DNA of 58,858 nt from an uncultured Prevotellaceae bacterium (GTDB taxonomy: Bacteria; Bacteroidota; Bacteroidia; Bacteroidales; Bacteroidaceae): assembly GCA_902786565.1 (NCBI GenBank), contig CADACW010000023.1, positions 1 through 58,858 of the forward strand, in the 5' to 3' direction. The notes under the pieces are model-generated. The model made no database searches, was not told where the DNA came from, and saw nothing but the letters and a program-made list of their open reading frames with translations. The position numbers were made by a program, and so were the translations under genes. Shown one piece after another: positions 43,038 to 51,711 of this stretch. Each line of letters opens with the position of its first letter. Positions within the stretch are counted from its first letter, which is position 1.

Positions 43038-44840
43038 TCAGGCCCTGCTGGCCTTCTTTCGCTGGTCGTGGTCCAGTATGCTCTTGCGCATGCGCATCGA
43101 CTTGGGCGTGACCTCCACTAGCTCGTCTTCCTTGATATATTCGAGGCACTCCTCCAGGCTCATGATGACCTTGGGAATGACGCGGGCCTTCTCGTCTGAG
43201 CCTGAGGCACGCACGTTGGTGAGCTGCTTGGCCTTGCAGACATTGATGACCAAGTCGTTGTCGTGCACGTGTTCACCCACTACCTGGCCGTAGTAGACCT
43301 CCTCACCCGGGTCGATGAAGAACTTGCCACGATCCTGCAGTTTGTCGATAGCGTAAGCGTAGGCCGTGCCCGTCTCCAGTGCAATCATCGAGCCGTTGAC
43401 ACGCCGCTCAATGTCGCCCCTGTATGGCTGGTATTCCTTGAAGCGGTGGGCCATGATGGCCTCGCCCTGGCTGGCGGTGAGGATGTTGGTGCGCAGACCG
43501 ATGATGCCACGCGACGGTATCTCGAAAGACATATTGGTGCGGTCGCCTTGGCTCTCCATCGTAATCAGGTCGCCCTTACGGCGCGTCACCATATCAATCA
43601 TCTTCGAGGCAAACTCCTCCGGCACGTTGATGGTCAGCTCCTCGATGGGTTCGCACTTCTTGCCGTCAATCTCTTTATAGATGACTTGTGGCTGGCCCAC
43701 TTGCAGCTCGTAGCCCTCGCGGCGCATGGTCTCGATGAGCACGCTCAAGTGAAGCACGCCACGGCCGGAGACAATCCACTTGTCGGTAGAGTCCTCAAAC
43801 GGCTCCACGCGCAGGGCCAGGTTTTTCTCCAGCTCACGCATCAGCCGGTCGTTGATGTGTCGGCTGGTGACGAACTTGCCCTCACGGCCAAAGAAGGGTG
43901 AGTCGTTGATGGTGAATAGCATTGACATGGTAGGCTCGTCGATGGCGATAGGCGGCAGCGGTTCGGGGTTCTCCAGGTCGCAGATGGTGTCGCCAATTTC
44001 AAATTTCTCCAGACCGATGACGGCGCAGATGTCGCCACAGTCCACGCTGTCTGTGCGGTGGTGGCCCATGCCGTCGAAGGTGTGGAGTTCCTTGATTTTC
44101 GTCTTCTCCTGCGAGCCGTCGCGGTGGGCGATGGTCACTTGCTGGCCGTCGGCCAGATGGCCACGGTGCACGCGCCCCACGGCAATGCGGCCCGTGTAGC
44201 TTGAGAAGTCAAGGCTGGTAATGAGCATCTGCGGCGTGCCCTCAATCTGCTGTGGAGCAGGGATGACCTCCACAATCTTGTCCAGCAGATAGGTGATGTC
44301 GGTGGTGGGCTTGCTGAAGTCAGGGCCCATCCAGCCATTCTTGGCCGAGCCATATACCACGGGGAAGTCCAGCTGGTCCTCTGTGGCATTGAGCGAGAAC
44401 ATCAGGTCGAACACCATTTCATAGACCTCCTCAGGACGGCAGTTGGGCTTGTCCACCTTGTTCACCACAACGATGGGCTTGAGGCCAATTTGCAGGGCCT
44501 TTTGCAGCACGAACCGGGTCTGGGGCATCGGGCCTTCGAAGGCATCGACCAGCAGCAGGCAGCCGTCGGCCATATTGAGCACACGCTCCACCTCGCCGCC
44601 GAAGTCGGAGTGTCCCGGCGTGTCGATGATGTTGATTTTGGTGCCTTTCCAGTTGATGCTGACGTTCTTCGAGAGGATGGTGATGCCTCGCTCACGCTCC
44701 AGGTCGTTGGCGTCGAGCACCTGGTTGGAGAGGTTCTGCCCCTCGCGGAAGAGGTTGCCGGCCAACATCATTTTGTCTACGAGTGTGGTCTTACCGTGGT
44801 CTACATGCGCTATGATAGCGATATTCCTGATGTCTTGCAT
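43038..44840 (-). CDS. typA: Ribosome-associated GTPase TypA/BipA
   Basis: The 600-residue protein starts with the translational GTPase P-loop AHVDHGKTTLVDKM (about 10-23), then the G2 loop RERGITILSKNV, DTPGHSDFGGEV (G3), and NKVDKPNCRP (G4). Domains II and III resemble EF-G, and the C-terminal TypA-specific domain follows (SRGIIGLRTNIL, VYYGQVVGEH). TypA helps 50S assembly and growth at low temperature or stress. The start fits a -7 box TAGTACCTTTGC-type promoter at 44866-44874, within the conserved promoter module. It is monocistronic and converges on the esterase gene. Confidence 0.95.
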   Translation of the reverse strand: MQDIRNIAIIAHVDHGKTTLVDKMMLAGNLFREGQNLSNQVLDANDLERERGITILSKNVSINWKGTKINIIDTPGHSDFGGEVERVLNMADGCLLLVDAFEGPMPQTRFVLQKALQIGLKPIVVVNKVDKPNCRPEEVYEMVFDLMFSLNATEDQLDFPVVYGSAKNGWMGPDFSKPTTDITYLLDKIVEVIPAPQQIEGTPQMLITSLDFSSYTGRIAVGRVHRGHLADGQQVTIAHRDGSQEKTKIKELHTFDGMGHHRTDSVDCGDICAVIGLEKFEIGDTICDLENPEPLPPIAIDEPTMSMLFTINDSPFFGREGKFVTSRHINDRLMRELEKNLALRVEPFEDSTDKWIVSGRGVLHLSVLIETMRREGYELQVGQPQVIYKEIDGKKCEPIEELTINVPEEFASKMIDMVTRRKGDLITMESQGDRTNMSFEIPSRGIIGLRTNILTASQGEAIMAHRFKEYQPYRGDIERRVNGSMIALETGTAYAYAIDKLQDRGKFFIDPGEEVYYGQVVGEHVHDNDLVINVCKAKQLTNVRASGSDEKARVIPKVIMSLEECLEYIKEDELVEVTPKSMRMRKSILDHDQRKKASRA

Positions 44841-44864
44841 ATTCTTTTACCTTATTTTTGAGGG

Positions 44865-44937
44865 TGCAAAGGTACTAACAAAAATCCGAACCGCCAAGCG
44901 ATTCAGCCTTTTTCTTCCTTCCGCCCGAAAAGTGCTG
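44865..44937. repeat. 73-bp direct repeat, copy 1 (contains typA promoter)
   Basis: Matches 45321-45393 with two mismatches. The pair brackets the damaged PIN/antitoxin locus. The left half holds a minus-strand promoter (-33 TTGG and -7 TACCTTTGC with a 19-bp spacer). Confidence 0.8.
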
Positions 44938-44951
44938 ATGCTTGGTAGTGG

Positions 44952-45064
44952 TCAGTCTTGAAGGAGCACATTATTAACAAACTCTACTGGAGAATAAACA
45001 TCTATTTTTTGAATGTCTGCTCCCCGATAGTCGCGAAGGTTGATGGTAACAAGCTTGTTAAGTA
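44952..45064 (-). pseudogene. C-terminal remnant of a PIN-domain toxin
   Basis: Reading down from 45064 the minus strand encodes KLVTINLRDYRGADIQKIDV followed by YSPVEFVNNVLLQD and a stop at 44952. This matches the C-terminal strand-helix of PIN toxins that follow the antitoxin family at 45065, including the usual xNxxD acidic segment. The N-terminal ~100 residues with the first catalytic Asp are missing, and no start is available. It begins right after the antitoxin stop, where the intact toxin gene would have started. Confidence 0.75.
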
Positions 45065-45292
45065 TTAGAGATCGTATTTCTCCTTCAAGTAATCATCAAG
45101 GAGTTCCTCTTTCGGTGTCCCAGAGGTGAATATGCCGCAGAGGGTTTCGTGGCGATAGTGATGTTTAGTTTTCCTCGTGGGTTGTGCCGAGTCAATAAGC
45201 TGCTTGGCGTATGCGGTGAGTTGCTGTTCCAGCAAATCAACACGATAGGACTTGGGAATCCTGACCGAAACATTAATGGTTCTTGTTTCCAT
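45065..45292 (-). CDS. Antitoxin-like protein of a second PIN TA locus (orphaned)
   Basis: The 75-residue protein METRTINVSVRIPKSYRVDL has a ribbon-helix-helix-like N-terminus, then the segment ELLDDYLKEKYDL at the end, typical of small Bacteroidetes antitoxins placed before PIN toxins. A promoter of the conserved module lies at 45322-45330. The companion toxin survives only as a C-terminal fragment. The locus is bracketed by a 73-bp direct repeat, which suggests duplication at insertion or deletion by recombination. Confidence 0.65.
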   Translation of the reverse strand: METRTINVSVRIPKSYRVDLLEQQLTAYAKQLIDSAQPTRKTKHHYRHETLCGIFTSGTPKEELLDDYLKEKYDL

Positions 45293-45320
45293 AATTCTAT
45301 CTGCTTATGTGATTATCTGC

Positions 45321-45393
45321 TGCAAAGGTACGAACAAAAATCGGAACCGCCAAGCGATTCAGCCTTTTTCTTCCTTCCGCCCGAAAAGTGCTG
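45321..45393. repeat. 73-bp direct repeat, copy 2 (contains antitoxin promoter)
   Basis: Copy of 44865-44937 with two mismatches. A shorter third copy (first 40 bp, 45593-45632) lies upstream of the ATPase fragment. Confidence 0.8.
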
Positions 45394-45432
45394 GTGACGC
45401 GGGGCAGGATGCTGGGAGAGGCAGACTATCCG

Positions 45433-45552
45433 TTAGCCAGCAGCCAAGCCAACTGCACTATTCACAAATTGGCTGATGTAAGCCAACTCGTTCACTCTGT
45501 CAGTAAAGTACTCAGCCTCTACAATGGTACCGAATTTAAAAGGGTTTTCCAT
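45433..45552 (-). pseudogene. N-terminal fragment of an AAA ATPase
   Basis: From the ATG at 45552 the product MENPFKFGTIVEAEYFTDRV with NELAYISQFVN matches the first ~32 residues of Bacteroidetes archaeal-type AAA ATPases, after which sequence diverges and stops at 45433, before the Walker A loop. The leader contains two direct copies of TTACGACTTTTTTCG (45553-45590), another operator-like repeat pair, and a -7 TACCTTTGC at 45594-45602. Confidence 0.7.
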
Positions 45553-45694
45553 ATTACGACTTTTTTCGTTACGACTTTTTTCGTAATCGCCTTGCAAAGG
45601 TACGAACAAAAATCCGAACCGCCAAGCGATTCGGACAAATGTTTTCAACAAGATTCACATTCTTTCTCTAATATCAAGTGCAAGGCTCTTGCTT

Positions 45695-45997
45695 TCAAAA
45701 GACAGTGATTCCATCCCTTTCTATACGTTTTCTCAGTCGCGGATTTAAGTTACGATGATTGCGGACAATATCAAACGGACGCCCTGTTGATTTCTCGAGA
45801 AAATCTTTGGCTTCCATCAGCAAGAAAGGATTGGGAGTCAACGTTTCAACAAACACATCCACATCACTGTCCTCCTTTTGTTCGTCTCTTGCTGTTGAGC
45901 CAAAAAGACACAATGACGTAATCCCATATTCACTCCTTAGAGTATCACTACAGGTTCTCAACAGTTCCAAGCAATCCTTTCTTGACATACAATCCAT
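45695..45997 (-). CDS. MNT-type nucleotidyltransferase (minimal, TA-associated)
   Basis: A 100-residue protein with the nucleotidyltransferase signature CLFGSTARDEQKEDSDVDVF (GS-x10-D-x-D). MNT proteins are the antitoxin partners of HEPN ribonucleases in Bacteroidetes, usually in a two-gene operon; they modify or neutralise HEPN. No HEPN gene follows: the downstream space is 40 bases and then the ATPase fragment. A promoter of the conserved module is at 46010-46018. Translation could also begin at the fourth codon (45988). The partner has presumably been lost. Confidence 0.85.
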   Translation of the reverse strand: MDCMSRKDCLELLRTCSDTLRSEYGITSLCLFGSTARDEQKEDSDVDVFVETLTPNPFLLMEAKDFLEKSTGRPFDIVRNHRNLNPRLRKRIERDGITVF

Positions 45998-46061
45998 CTT
46001 TTGTTTGCTGCAAAGGTACGCATTAATATCCGTTCCGCCAAATCTTTTTTGAAAATACGCC

Positions 46062-46922
46062 TCAAAGTCTTTCTATCTCTTCGGCAGAAAGACGGGTAGC
46101 CTTCATGATGTCCTCAATAGAAAGGTTCATGTTCTTCAGGTTGCTGGCAATATTCAGAGCCTCTTCAGCACGTCCTTCAGCACGTCCTTCAGCACGTCCT
46201 TTCTGCTCCGCACCGGCAATGGCGTTGAGAGTGTCGCGGTAACGCTTCAAGGCTTGGTCGTACTCGATACGCTCCTTCTTCGTCAGCTTGCTTACTTCGG
46301 CAACTTCTGCCAGCCGTTGGAATACTGCGTTCTGAGCAGCCCACGGCATCCTGTCAAGTATATCCATATTCTTCAGTATATATATCCAACGCTCAAAATG
46401 ATTCTCACACTCCTCCGCCTCCTTGGTGAAGCACGGCATCTGAAGGCATATCAGGCGCATCTTGTCGGTGAACAGCTCGTTCTTCTGCATGTCGGCAAGT
46501 CCCACGTCAATACGCAGTCTGCCGTCATACCCTGTAAGGACGAAATTAGTGAATGCCACCATATAAACAGCCTTAATTTCGTAGCCCCATACAATACCCT
46601 TCTCCCCCTGACGGACAATAGCTTCAGCTGAATAATAGAGCATGCGCTCCTTGAAGTTCGGGTGTTCCCGGTTCTGCATCTCAACGATGATCTTCTCACC
46701 GCTGGCAGTCTCGCAGAGAATGTCGTAGATGGGCGAGCGGTCGCCATCGTATATTGCAGGCATCTGTTTGTCAAGAAACCGCAGGTCGGTAATAATACGT
46801 TCGCCCACAAGAAGCGCGTTCAGGAAATCAAGCAGACGCGGCTTAGAAAACTCCTGTCCAAAGATAATCTTGAAGCCAATGTCAGTAAAAGGATTGATGA
46901 ACTTCCCCATGATTCTTGCCAT
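46062..46922 (-). CDS. PD-(D/E)XK nuclease family protein (Rpn/transposase-like)
   Basis: The frame extends to 47012, but the promoter at 46939-46947 places the start at the ATG 46922 (MARIMGKFINPFTDIGFKII), leaving 286 residues. The N-terminal NPFTDIGFKIIFG and the conserved YDILCETASGEKIIVEMQ with the E-x-K-like core identify the PDDEXK_2/Rpn family, implicated in recombination-promoting DNA cleavage. Near the C-terminus a tandem 12-bp repeat encodes GRAEGRAEGRAEEA, a feature seen in this family, and the end helix ATRLSAEEIERL is typical. No transposon ends are visible. Confidence 0.8.
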   Translation of the reverse strand: MARIMGKFINPFTDIGFKIIFGQEFSKPRLLDFLNALLVGERIITDLRFLDKQMPAIYDGDRSPIYDILCETASGEKIIVEMQNREHPNFKERMLYYSAEAIVRQGEKGIVWGYEIKAVYMVAFTNFVLTGYDGRLRIDVGLADMQKNELFTDKMRLICLQMPCFTKEAEECENHFERWIYILKNMDILDRMPWAAQNAVFQRLAEVAEVSKLTKKERIEYDQALKRYRDTLNAIAGAEQKGRAEGRAEGRAEEALNIASNLKNMNLSIEDIMKATRLSAEEIERL

Positions 46923-47017
46923 TATGTGATTATTTGCTGCAAAGGTACACATTAATATCCGTTCCGCCAAATGTTTTGTGGAAAAACATTCTTCGGCGCT
47001 TGCGACGGGCAAGAAAA

Positions 47018-47051
47018 AGCCTGCTACTTGCTTCTCAGCAACGTGCAGGCT
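47018..47051 (-). terminator. Terminator for minus-strand transcription
   Basis: AGCCTGC (47018-47024) pairs with GCAGGCT (47045-47051); on the minus strand five T residues follow. It probably ends the transcript of the gene at 47282-48223. The 230-bp stretch between shows no gene. Confidence 0.65.
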
Positions 47052-47281
47052 ACTAACTAAATTTATTATTTAATTACTGCGTAGGCTGTCCGCTAAATTG
47101 CCCTATGAGGTATAACACACCATCCGAAGGACATACGGCGGACAACTACGACGCGGCAAAATTAGGCATAATGTCTGAACGCGCCAAATCCTTTTCGTAT
47201 CTTATTTGGTTCTTATTGGTTCTTTTCCACACGTCCTTCGATGGAATGGGCGTTTTTTGAAAGAAACCTACTGACCTGACA

Positions 47282-48223
47282 CTAATGTCGCAACTGCTGC
47301 AAGTAGGTCAAATTGTTGAGGTCGCACTCGTCAGCTACGCGCTCCCAGACCACGTGGGTGCTGTCAGACCGCAGAAGGTCGGTACGATAGACACCGAGGA
47401 AGACGAAGCCCGTATCAATAAGGTTTTTCATAAAAGTGATGCGCAGCTCGTTGGTACGCATCACGGTGAAGTAAAGATTCTCATTCTTTTCAGCTGACAG
47501 CAATTGCCGTTCAGCCTCAGAGGCGGGAGAAGCCGACAGACTGCTGTCGGCGGGCGTCCACCATTCGGTGATGGTGGGCATGAGGCTGTCGCGCAGCCCC
47601 TCGTTGTGCCACTGCGGGTGGTGATACTCAGGCCCCCAGATGACAATGCCCTCGTGATGAGGAACGGGCTGGTCCCAATATCGCTCAGTGGTGGTGATGC
47701 CAAAAAGACGGAGGTAGTCGCTGCTGGTCTCGAAAATCTGTCCGCGCTTGAGGATGTACTGCCCCTTGCTGACAGGCGCCCCCTCCTCATTCTCCTTAAA
47801 GACGCCCGACCAAAGCAAGACGGCACCGCCGAGAAGCAGAAGAGCCAATAGGGCCACCATCCCCCAGCGGTATCGCGCTTTCGGAGAGGGTGTATCCCCG
47901 TCGGGGAGAGGAGTCTGCACATCCGCATCAGTGTCGGGCGAGTGCAACTGTGATTCACGCGAATGGATAAAGTCTTCCCAGTCCTTGTAGTCGAGAAACT
48001 GTGTGAGCAGGTCAAGTGTGGATAAGCGTATAGACGCATAATGTGGCAGATAACCCCAAAAGCGTTTCAGCGTGGATGTGCTGACAGATTGGTGGATCTT
48101 CTCCAATATAGCATTAGCAAGGAAATCAAAGTCACGCGGCGACCTCATCTTCCTGTCGACAGCGGCCTCTAAAGCTTGGCGCAGTTCTGCATAAGCCTGA
48201 TCCTGAGACATAACTTGTTCCAT
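47282..48223 (-). CDS. Membrane protein with Bacteroidetes N-terminal helical domain
   Basis: A 313-residue protein. Residues 1-95 form a cytosolic helical domain seen in several Bacteroidetes proteins (TLKRFWGYLPHYASIRLSTL, then LTQFLDYKDWEDFI), perhaps a winged-helix-like or regulatory module. One transmembrane helix follows (WGMVALLALLLLGGAVLLW, about 122-140), and the rest is periplasmic with aromatic-rich segments. The topology resembles a signalling protein or anti-sigma-like sensor, but no such motif is present. The -7 box TAATTTTGC (48230-48238) sits seven bases before the ATG, so translation may begin at M5 (48211). Unknown function. Confidence 0.6.
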   Translation of the reverse strand: MEQVMSQDQAYAELRQALEAAVDRKMRSPRDFDFLANAILEKIHQSVSTSTLKRFWGYLPHYASIRLSTLDLLTQFLDYKDWEDFIHSRESQLHSPDTDADVQTPLPDGDTPSPKARYRWGMVALLALLLLGGAVLLWSGVFKENEEGAPVSKGQYILKRGQIFETSSDYLRLFGITTTERYWDQPVPHHEGIVIWGPEYHHPQWHNEGLRDSLMPTITEWWTPADSSLSASPASEAERQLLSAEKNENLYFTVMRTNELRITFMKNLIDTGFVFLGVYRTDLLRSDSTHVVWERVADECDLNNLTYLQQLRH

Positions 48224-48315
48224 TGTGATGCAAAATTACGCAATAATCCACGAACCGCCAAACGTTTTGGAAATTTTAATATTATTCCAAAAATCCTTCG
48301 GCAGGAAACACAGTT

Positions 48316-48352
48316 CAGGGCGCAGTCCGCCTGAGTTGGCGGCTGCGCCCTG
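48316..48352. terminator. Strong stem-loop between two minus-strand transcripts
   Basis: CAGGGCGCAG (48316-48325) pairs perfectly with CTGCGCCCTG (48343-48352), with CCGCC/GGCGG pairing inside. No T run follows, so it may be an RNA-stabilising hairpin or factor-dependent terminator for the gene at 48403. Confidence 0.55.
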
Positions 48353-48402
48353 AAAGGTGCGTGTACGCGGCCCCATTCATTAGGGCCTATATAGGGGAGA
48401 TA

Positions 48403-48588
48403 TTATTCCTCGTCCTCGTCATCCCAAAGAGAACTCCGACGCGAAAGCACGGTCCCCTCCACGCCAGAATTGGCTGCTGCTTCATCGTTGTACAAGGTCT
48501 TTGCGCCCTCACCAGGAGAGGCGGCAACCATCTGCTGTAGCTCTATGTGTGCAACGAACATTTCGGGCATCATATAAGTCTTTTTCAT
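48403..48588 (-). CDS. Small Bacteroidales peptide downstream of a secreted protein
   Basis: A 61-residue peptide MKKTYMMPEMFVAHIELQQM with a Ser/Ala-rich middle (AASPGEGAKTL) and an acidic end SSLWDDEDEE. The head pattern K-x-Y-x-x-P-x-M-x-V and the closing W-D-D match the peptide at 28741-28920. It starts 37 bases downstream of the 1008-residue secreted protein and likely shares its transcript. Function unknown. Confidence 0.7.
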   Translation of the reverse strand: MKKTYMMPEMFVAHIELQQMVAASPGEGAKTLYNDEAAANSGVEGTVLSRRSSLWDDEDEE

Positions 48589-48625
48589 AATCGTTCTATA
48601 ATGTTTAATTAGTTTTACAATAAGA

Positions 48626-51600
48626 TTACTTTACCATCACCTTATAGCTTTCGCCATTGGACTTGCGGATGATGTTGATACCCTTCTGCAATGCGGGCAG
48701 CTGTGCGCCGTTGGTGTTGAAGATCTGGGCTTCACCACTGGTCAGAGACTCAATGGCCTTGATGCCAGTAGCCTCGGTGCTGAAGAAGAAGGCACGAGCA
48801 GTTGAAGCAGAGGCAGTCACGTAGCAGTGGTTTGCGCCAACTTTAGGCTGCTTACCATCGGCAACCTTGAAGAAGCCCACCTTTGTATCATGCTTTTGCA
48901 TCACGTATGAACCGACGGGAGCGTCAGTCTCTGCATACACACCAGTCAGCAGACCCACCTTGTTCTCCAAAGCAGCACCAGAGCCCCAGCCTTCCTTCGT
49001 TTCGTTCCAAGCGCCCTCGATGATGTAGGGCTTGTTGGCCTCAATGGCAGTAGCCTCAACGAGCGTCAACAATTCATCTTCATAAGCTTCGCAAGTGTAA
49101 GCCTTTACACCAGTGGGAATCTCAGCAGCAAACGGCAGAATGGTTGTACCATAACCAGCAGCACTGGTGTTGATGGCGATAGAAGCCTGAGCGGCCTCAG
49201 CTATGGTGAAGTTAGCATCACCGTCAGTGTAAACGCCGTTATCGGGATTCGAAGCATTGCGGGCAATGACAGCATTAGCCTCAACGTTCAACAGTTTGAA
49301 CTGACCATTAGTTGTTGTAGGCAGAATCTTAATCCTCATTGCCTTAGTAGCATCGTCTGTAGTACGAAGCTGACCGTGTGCGCCATTTCCGTATGCAAGC
49401 AACTTTGTGGTGAGATACTGCTCGCCACCGTTCTCAACACGAATACCACTTACTTTATATGTATTGGCTTCTCCCTCAACAGCCGTAAACTTCAGAGCCT
49501 GATTCAGATTAACATTTGCGGGAGCCTCATACTTGGTATTATATAAGCCATCATCTCCACGGTCACCAGCTTTGAAAGTAATAGCATATCCATCCCATGC
49601 CTGACCACCGTCAACAATGTTCAAGTAATAGCGCTTGTCGGCTGCGGGAGCATTAAGAGCATTGTAATCAGCAATAGCAGCGTCAAGGGCATCGACGACC
49701 GTCTGTATGTCGGCAGCGGTGCTGGTTTCAGTAACGGTGTAGTTGTCAACTGCGTCCTTTGCATTTGAATAGACAGTCCACTTGTCAGTTATTGAAGCTG
49801 GATATTGGAACACACCTGTACCAATGTTGGCTGTTATCTCGGTCAGGGCGGTGTAAGCCTTGGCAGCAACAAGAGCGTCGTAAGAAGTGACAGCAGCACG
49901 GAAAGCAGTCTGCTTTGCTGCAATTTCGTCAATGACAGCCTTATATGCGGCCTCGGTTTCCTCTGCAGGAGTTGCGGCAATAGCAATCTGGAAATCTGAC
50001 TTCTCCTTACCAGTCACGTTGGCATAGAGGGCATTACTTAAATCTGCATTTGCGGCAGCCTTAATTTGGGGAAGCTGCTGTTTATAATAAATCATCTTGC
50101 TGCTTCCATAGTAATGGAGACGGAACTCATCGAACAGTGTCCAAACATCGCTAGAATGTGCTTCGTCCTTAAATCCAAGCCTCAATGTTCCGTCTTCTAC
50201 GAGGGCTGCAACTTCTGTCTGATACTTGCCTTGGGCAAACCATGCAGCAGCACCTTCCATTGAGTTGGGGATAAATCCTGGTGCATTTTGAGGCTGTTTG
50301 TCGGAATTAAACGCATCTTCACCTGCAGGGTCGGTATAAATTCTTGTGGAATTCATCTCAGCCATGATATTCATCACATCCGATTCGTCGCTGTTTACGT
50401 AAATCTTTGCCGTGGCATTGTTTATTCCGTTTGAATAATCAGCATAAACACCATCATACCAACCTGGGCGCTGGAAAGCCTTCATACTCAACGTGAAGCT
50501 ACCATTAGGCAATCCAGTAACGGTCTGGTAAAAGTCAAAGGCTGCACTGCCGAAGAATTCATTACACTGAATGCGAGTATTAGGATTGAGAGTTGAGTTA
50601 TTAGTCCAACCAGTTATATTGTTATCGTCAAAGTCTGGATTGTTCATCAAACAAGTTACATCGAAATACTCGCCATCATTCTTGGGTTCTGCTGCATTTA
50701 AATAAGCCTTTACGGCATCCTTCAACGCTGTAATGGCTGCTGTAATGGCATCTGCATTAGCTGCACTCGTCGCAGCTGTTTGCTGGGCTGCGATAGCAGC
50801 GGTAAATGTGTCATGACTTCCTGCGGTTGTTTCTGTGTATTCCACAGCAGCAATAGCATCAGCCTGTGCCTTAATCTTATTGAAAGGAGCAATTGCAGCA
50901 GCATACGTAATAATAGAGGTATTAGCTGCATTAATAGCATTAGACAAAGTGTTAACGGCAGATTTAACGTCATCCACCGTAGTCAATGTTGATTCATCTA
51001 CCACAGCAGCGTGAAGAGCAGCAAGGTCAGCGGCCCACATTGGGGTGTTATAGAGAGCTTCCGCTTCAGTGACCTTGGCACGATAATCTTCAATATAGTC
51101 TTCGGCAGTATACTCAAAAAGAGTGACAGGGCCTAAGATACACCATCCACCATTAGGACAGGTTCCCTTAAAACCTATCGTGATAGTAGTATCTGCTGAA
51201 AGGTCAAAGTCAAATTCGTTGGAATACTTTCCTTGACTGAAAGCTGTCGCTGCCCTATAAAGGTCATTACTACCAGCATATCCAGAAAGCTCAGACATTG
51301 CTGTAAGTGCAACGACGTTCTTTTTCTGTTTACCAGCAAAAATCCAGGCCATGTTGTTGTTAGTTCCATCGCCACCCCAACTATTGCGATAAAATGCATT
51401 TACTGCCAAACGGTAATAACCTGCAGGCATCGTTACTTCTTGTTGAAAAGTGAACTCGTTAGACCAGTTCCAGAATTCCACAACATTGACTGCGCCATCA
51501 GTCTTCCAATCTGTTCTTCCAGGGTCGCCCCAACCCTTAAGCGAAGCAAGGTCAGCATCTTTCAGGTAAGTGCCTGTTACATCAGTCTTAGCCTGCATTG

Positions 51601-51652
51601 ACGTTACGCCCATCAGTGCGCACGCCGCGAAAAAAAGTTTTAGTTTTCTCAT
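48626..51652 (-). CDS. Large secreted FIVAR/carbohydrate-binding-like protein (1008 aa)
   Basis: A signal peptide (MRKLKLFFAACALMGVTSMQA) is followed by a beta-sandwich domain (about 30-185, with AGYYRLAVNAFYRN and an aromatic patch), a helical FIVAR-like region (about 190-310), a second similar beta-sandwich (about 325-520), another helical FIVAR-like stretch (525-680), a lectin-like beta region (690-830) and a C-terminal beta domain. The final ~60 residues (EAQIFNTNGAQLPALQKGIN) resemble Prevotella surface-secretion tails. FIVAR modules bind carbohydrate or stretch in surface proteins, so a role in polysaccharide binding or adhesion is plausible. A 61-residue peptide gene follows. Confidence 0.7.
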   Translation of the reverse strand: MRKLKLFFAACALMGVTSMQAKTDVTGTYLKDADLASLKGWGDPGRTDWKTDGAVNVVEFWNWSNEFTFQQEVTMPAGYYRLAVNAFYRNSWGGDGTNNNMAWIFAGKQKKNVVALTAMSELSGYAGSNDLYRAATAFSQGKYSNEFDFDLSADTTITIGFKGTCPNGGWCILGPVTLFEYTAEDYIEDYRAKVTEAEALYNTPMWAADLAALHAAVVDESTLTTVDDVKSAVNTLSNAINAANTSIITYAAAIAPFNKIKAQADAIAAVEYTETTAGSHDTFTAAIAAQQTAATSAANADAITAAITALKDAVKAYLNAAEPKNDGEYFDVTCLMNNPDFDDNNITGWTNNSTLNPNTRIQCNEFFGSAAFDFYQTVTGLPNGSFTLSMKAFQRPGWYDGVYADYSNGINNATAKIYVNSDESDVMNIMAEMNSTRIYTDPAGEDAFNSDKQPQNAPGFIPNSMEGAAAWFAQGKYQTEVAALVEDGTLRLGFKDEAHSSDVWTLFDEFRLHYYGSSKMIYYKQQLPQIKAAANADLSNALYANVTGKEKSDFQIAIAATPAEETEAAYKAVIDEIAAKQTAFRAAVTSYDALVAAKAYTALTEITANIGTGVFQYPASITDKWTVYSNAKDAVDNYTVTETSTAADIQTVVDALDAAIADYNALNAPAADKRYYLNIVDGGQAWDGYAITFKAGDRGDDGLYNTKYEAPANVNLNQALKFTAVEGEANTYKVSGIRVENGGEQYLTTKLLAYGNGAHGQLRTTDDATKAMRIKILPTTTNGQFKLLNVEANAVIARNASNPDNGVYTDGDANFTIAEAAQASIAINTSAAGYGTTILPFAAEIPTGVKAYTCEAYEDELLTLVEATAIEANKPYIIEGAWNETKEGWGSGAALENKVGLLTGVYAETDAPVGSYVMQKHDTKVGFFKVADGKQPKVGANHCYVTASASTARAFFFSTEATGIKAIESLTSGEAQIFNTNGAQLPALQKGINIIRKSNGESYKVMVK

Positions 51653-51711
51653 AAGATAATAAATTTAGTTAGTGAAATAAGAAAAAATTATTGTTTCATT
51701 CAGTGTCTTCT

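Noticed and set aside
46150-46205. 12-bp tandem repeat inside the PD-(D/E)XK gene
   Set aside because: It encodes GRAEGRAEGRAEEA, a normal feature of this family, and does not indicate an array.
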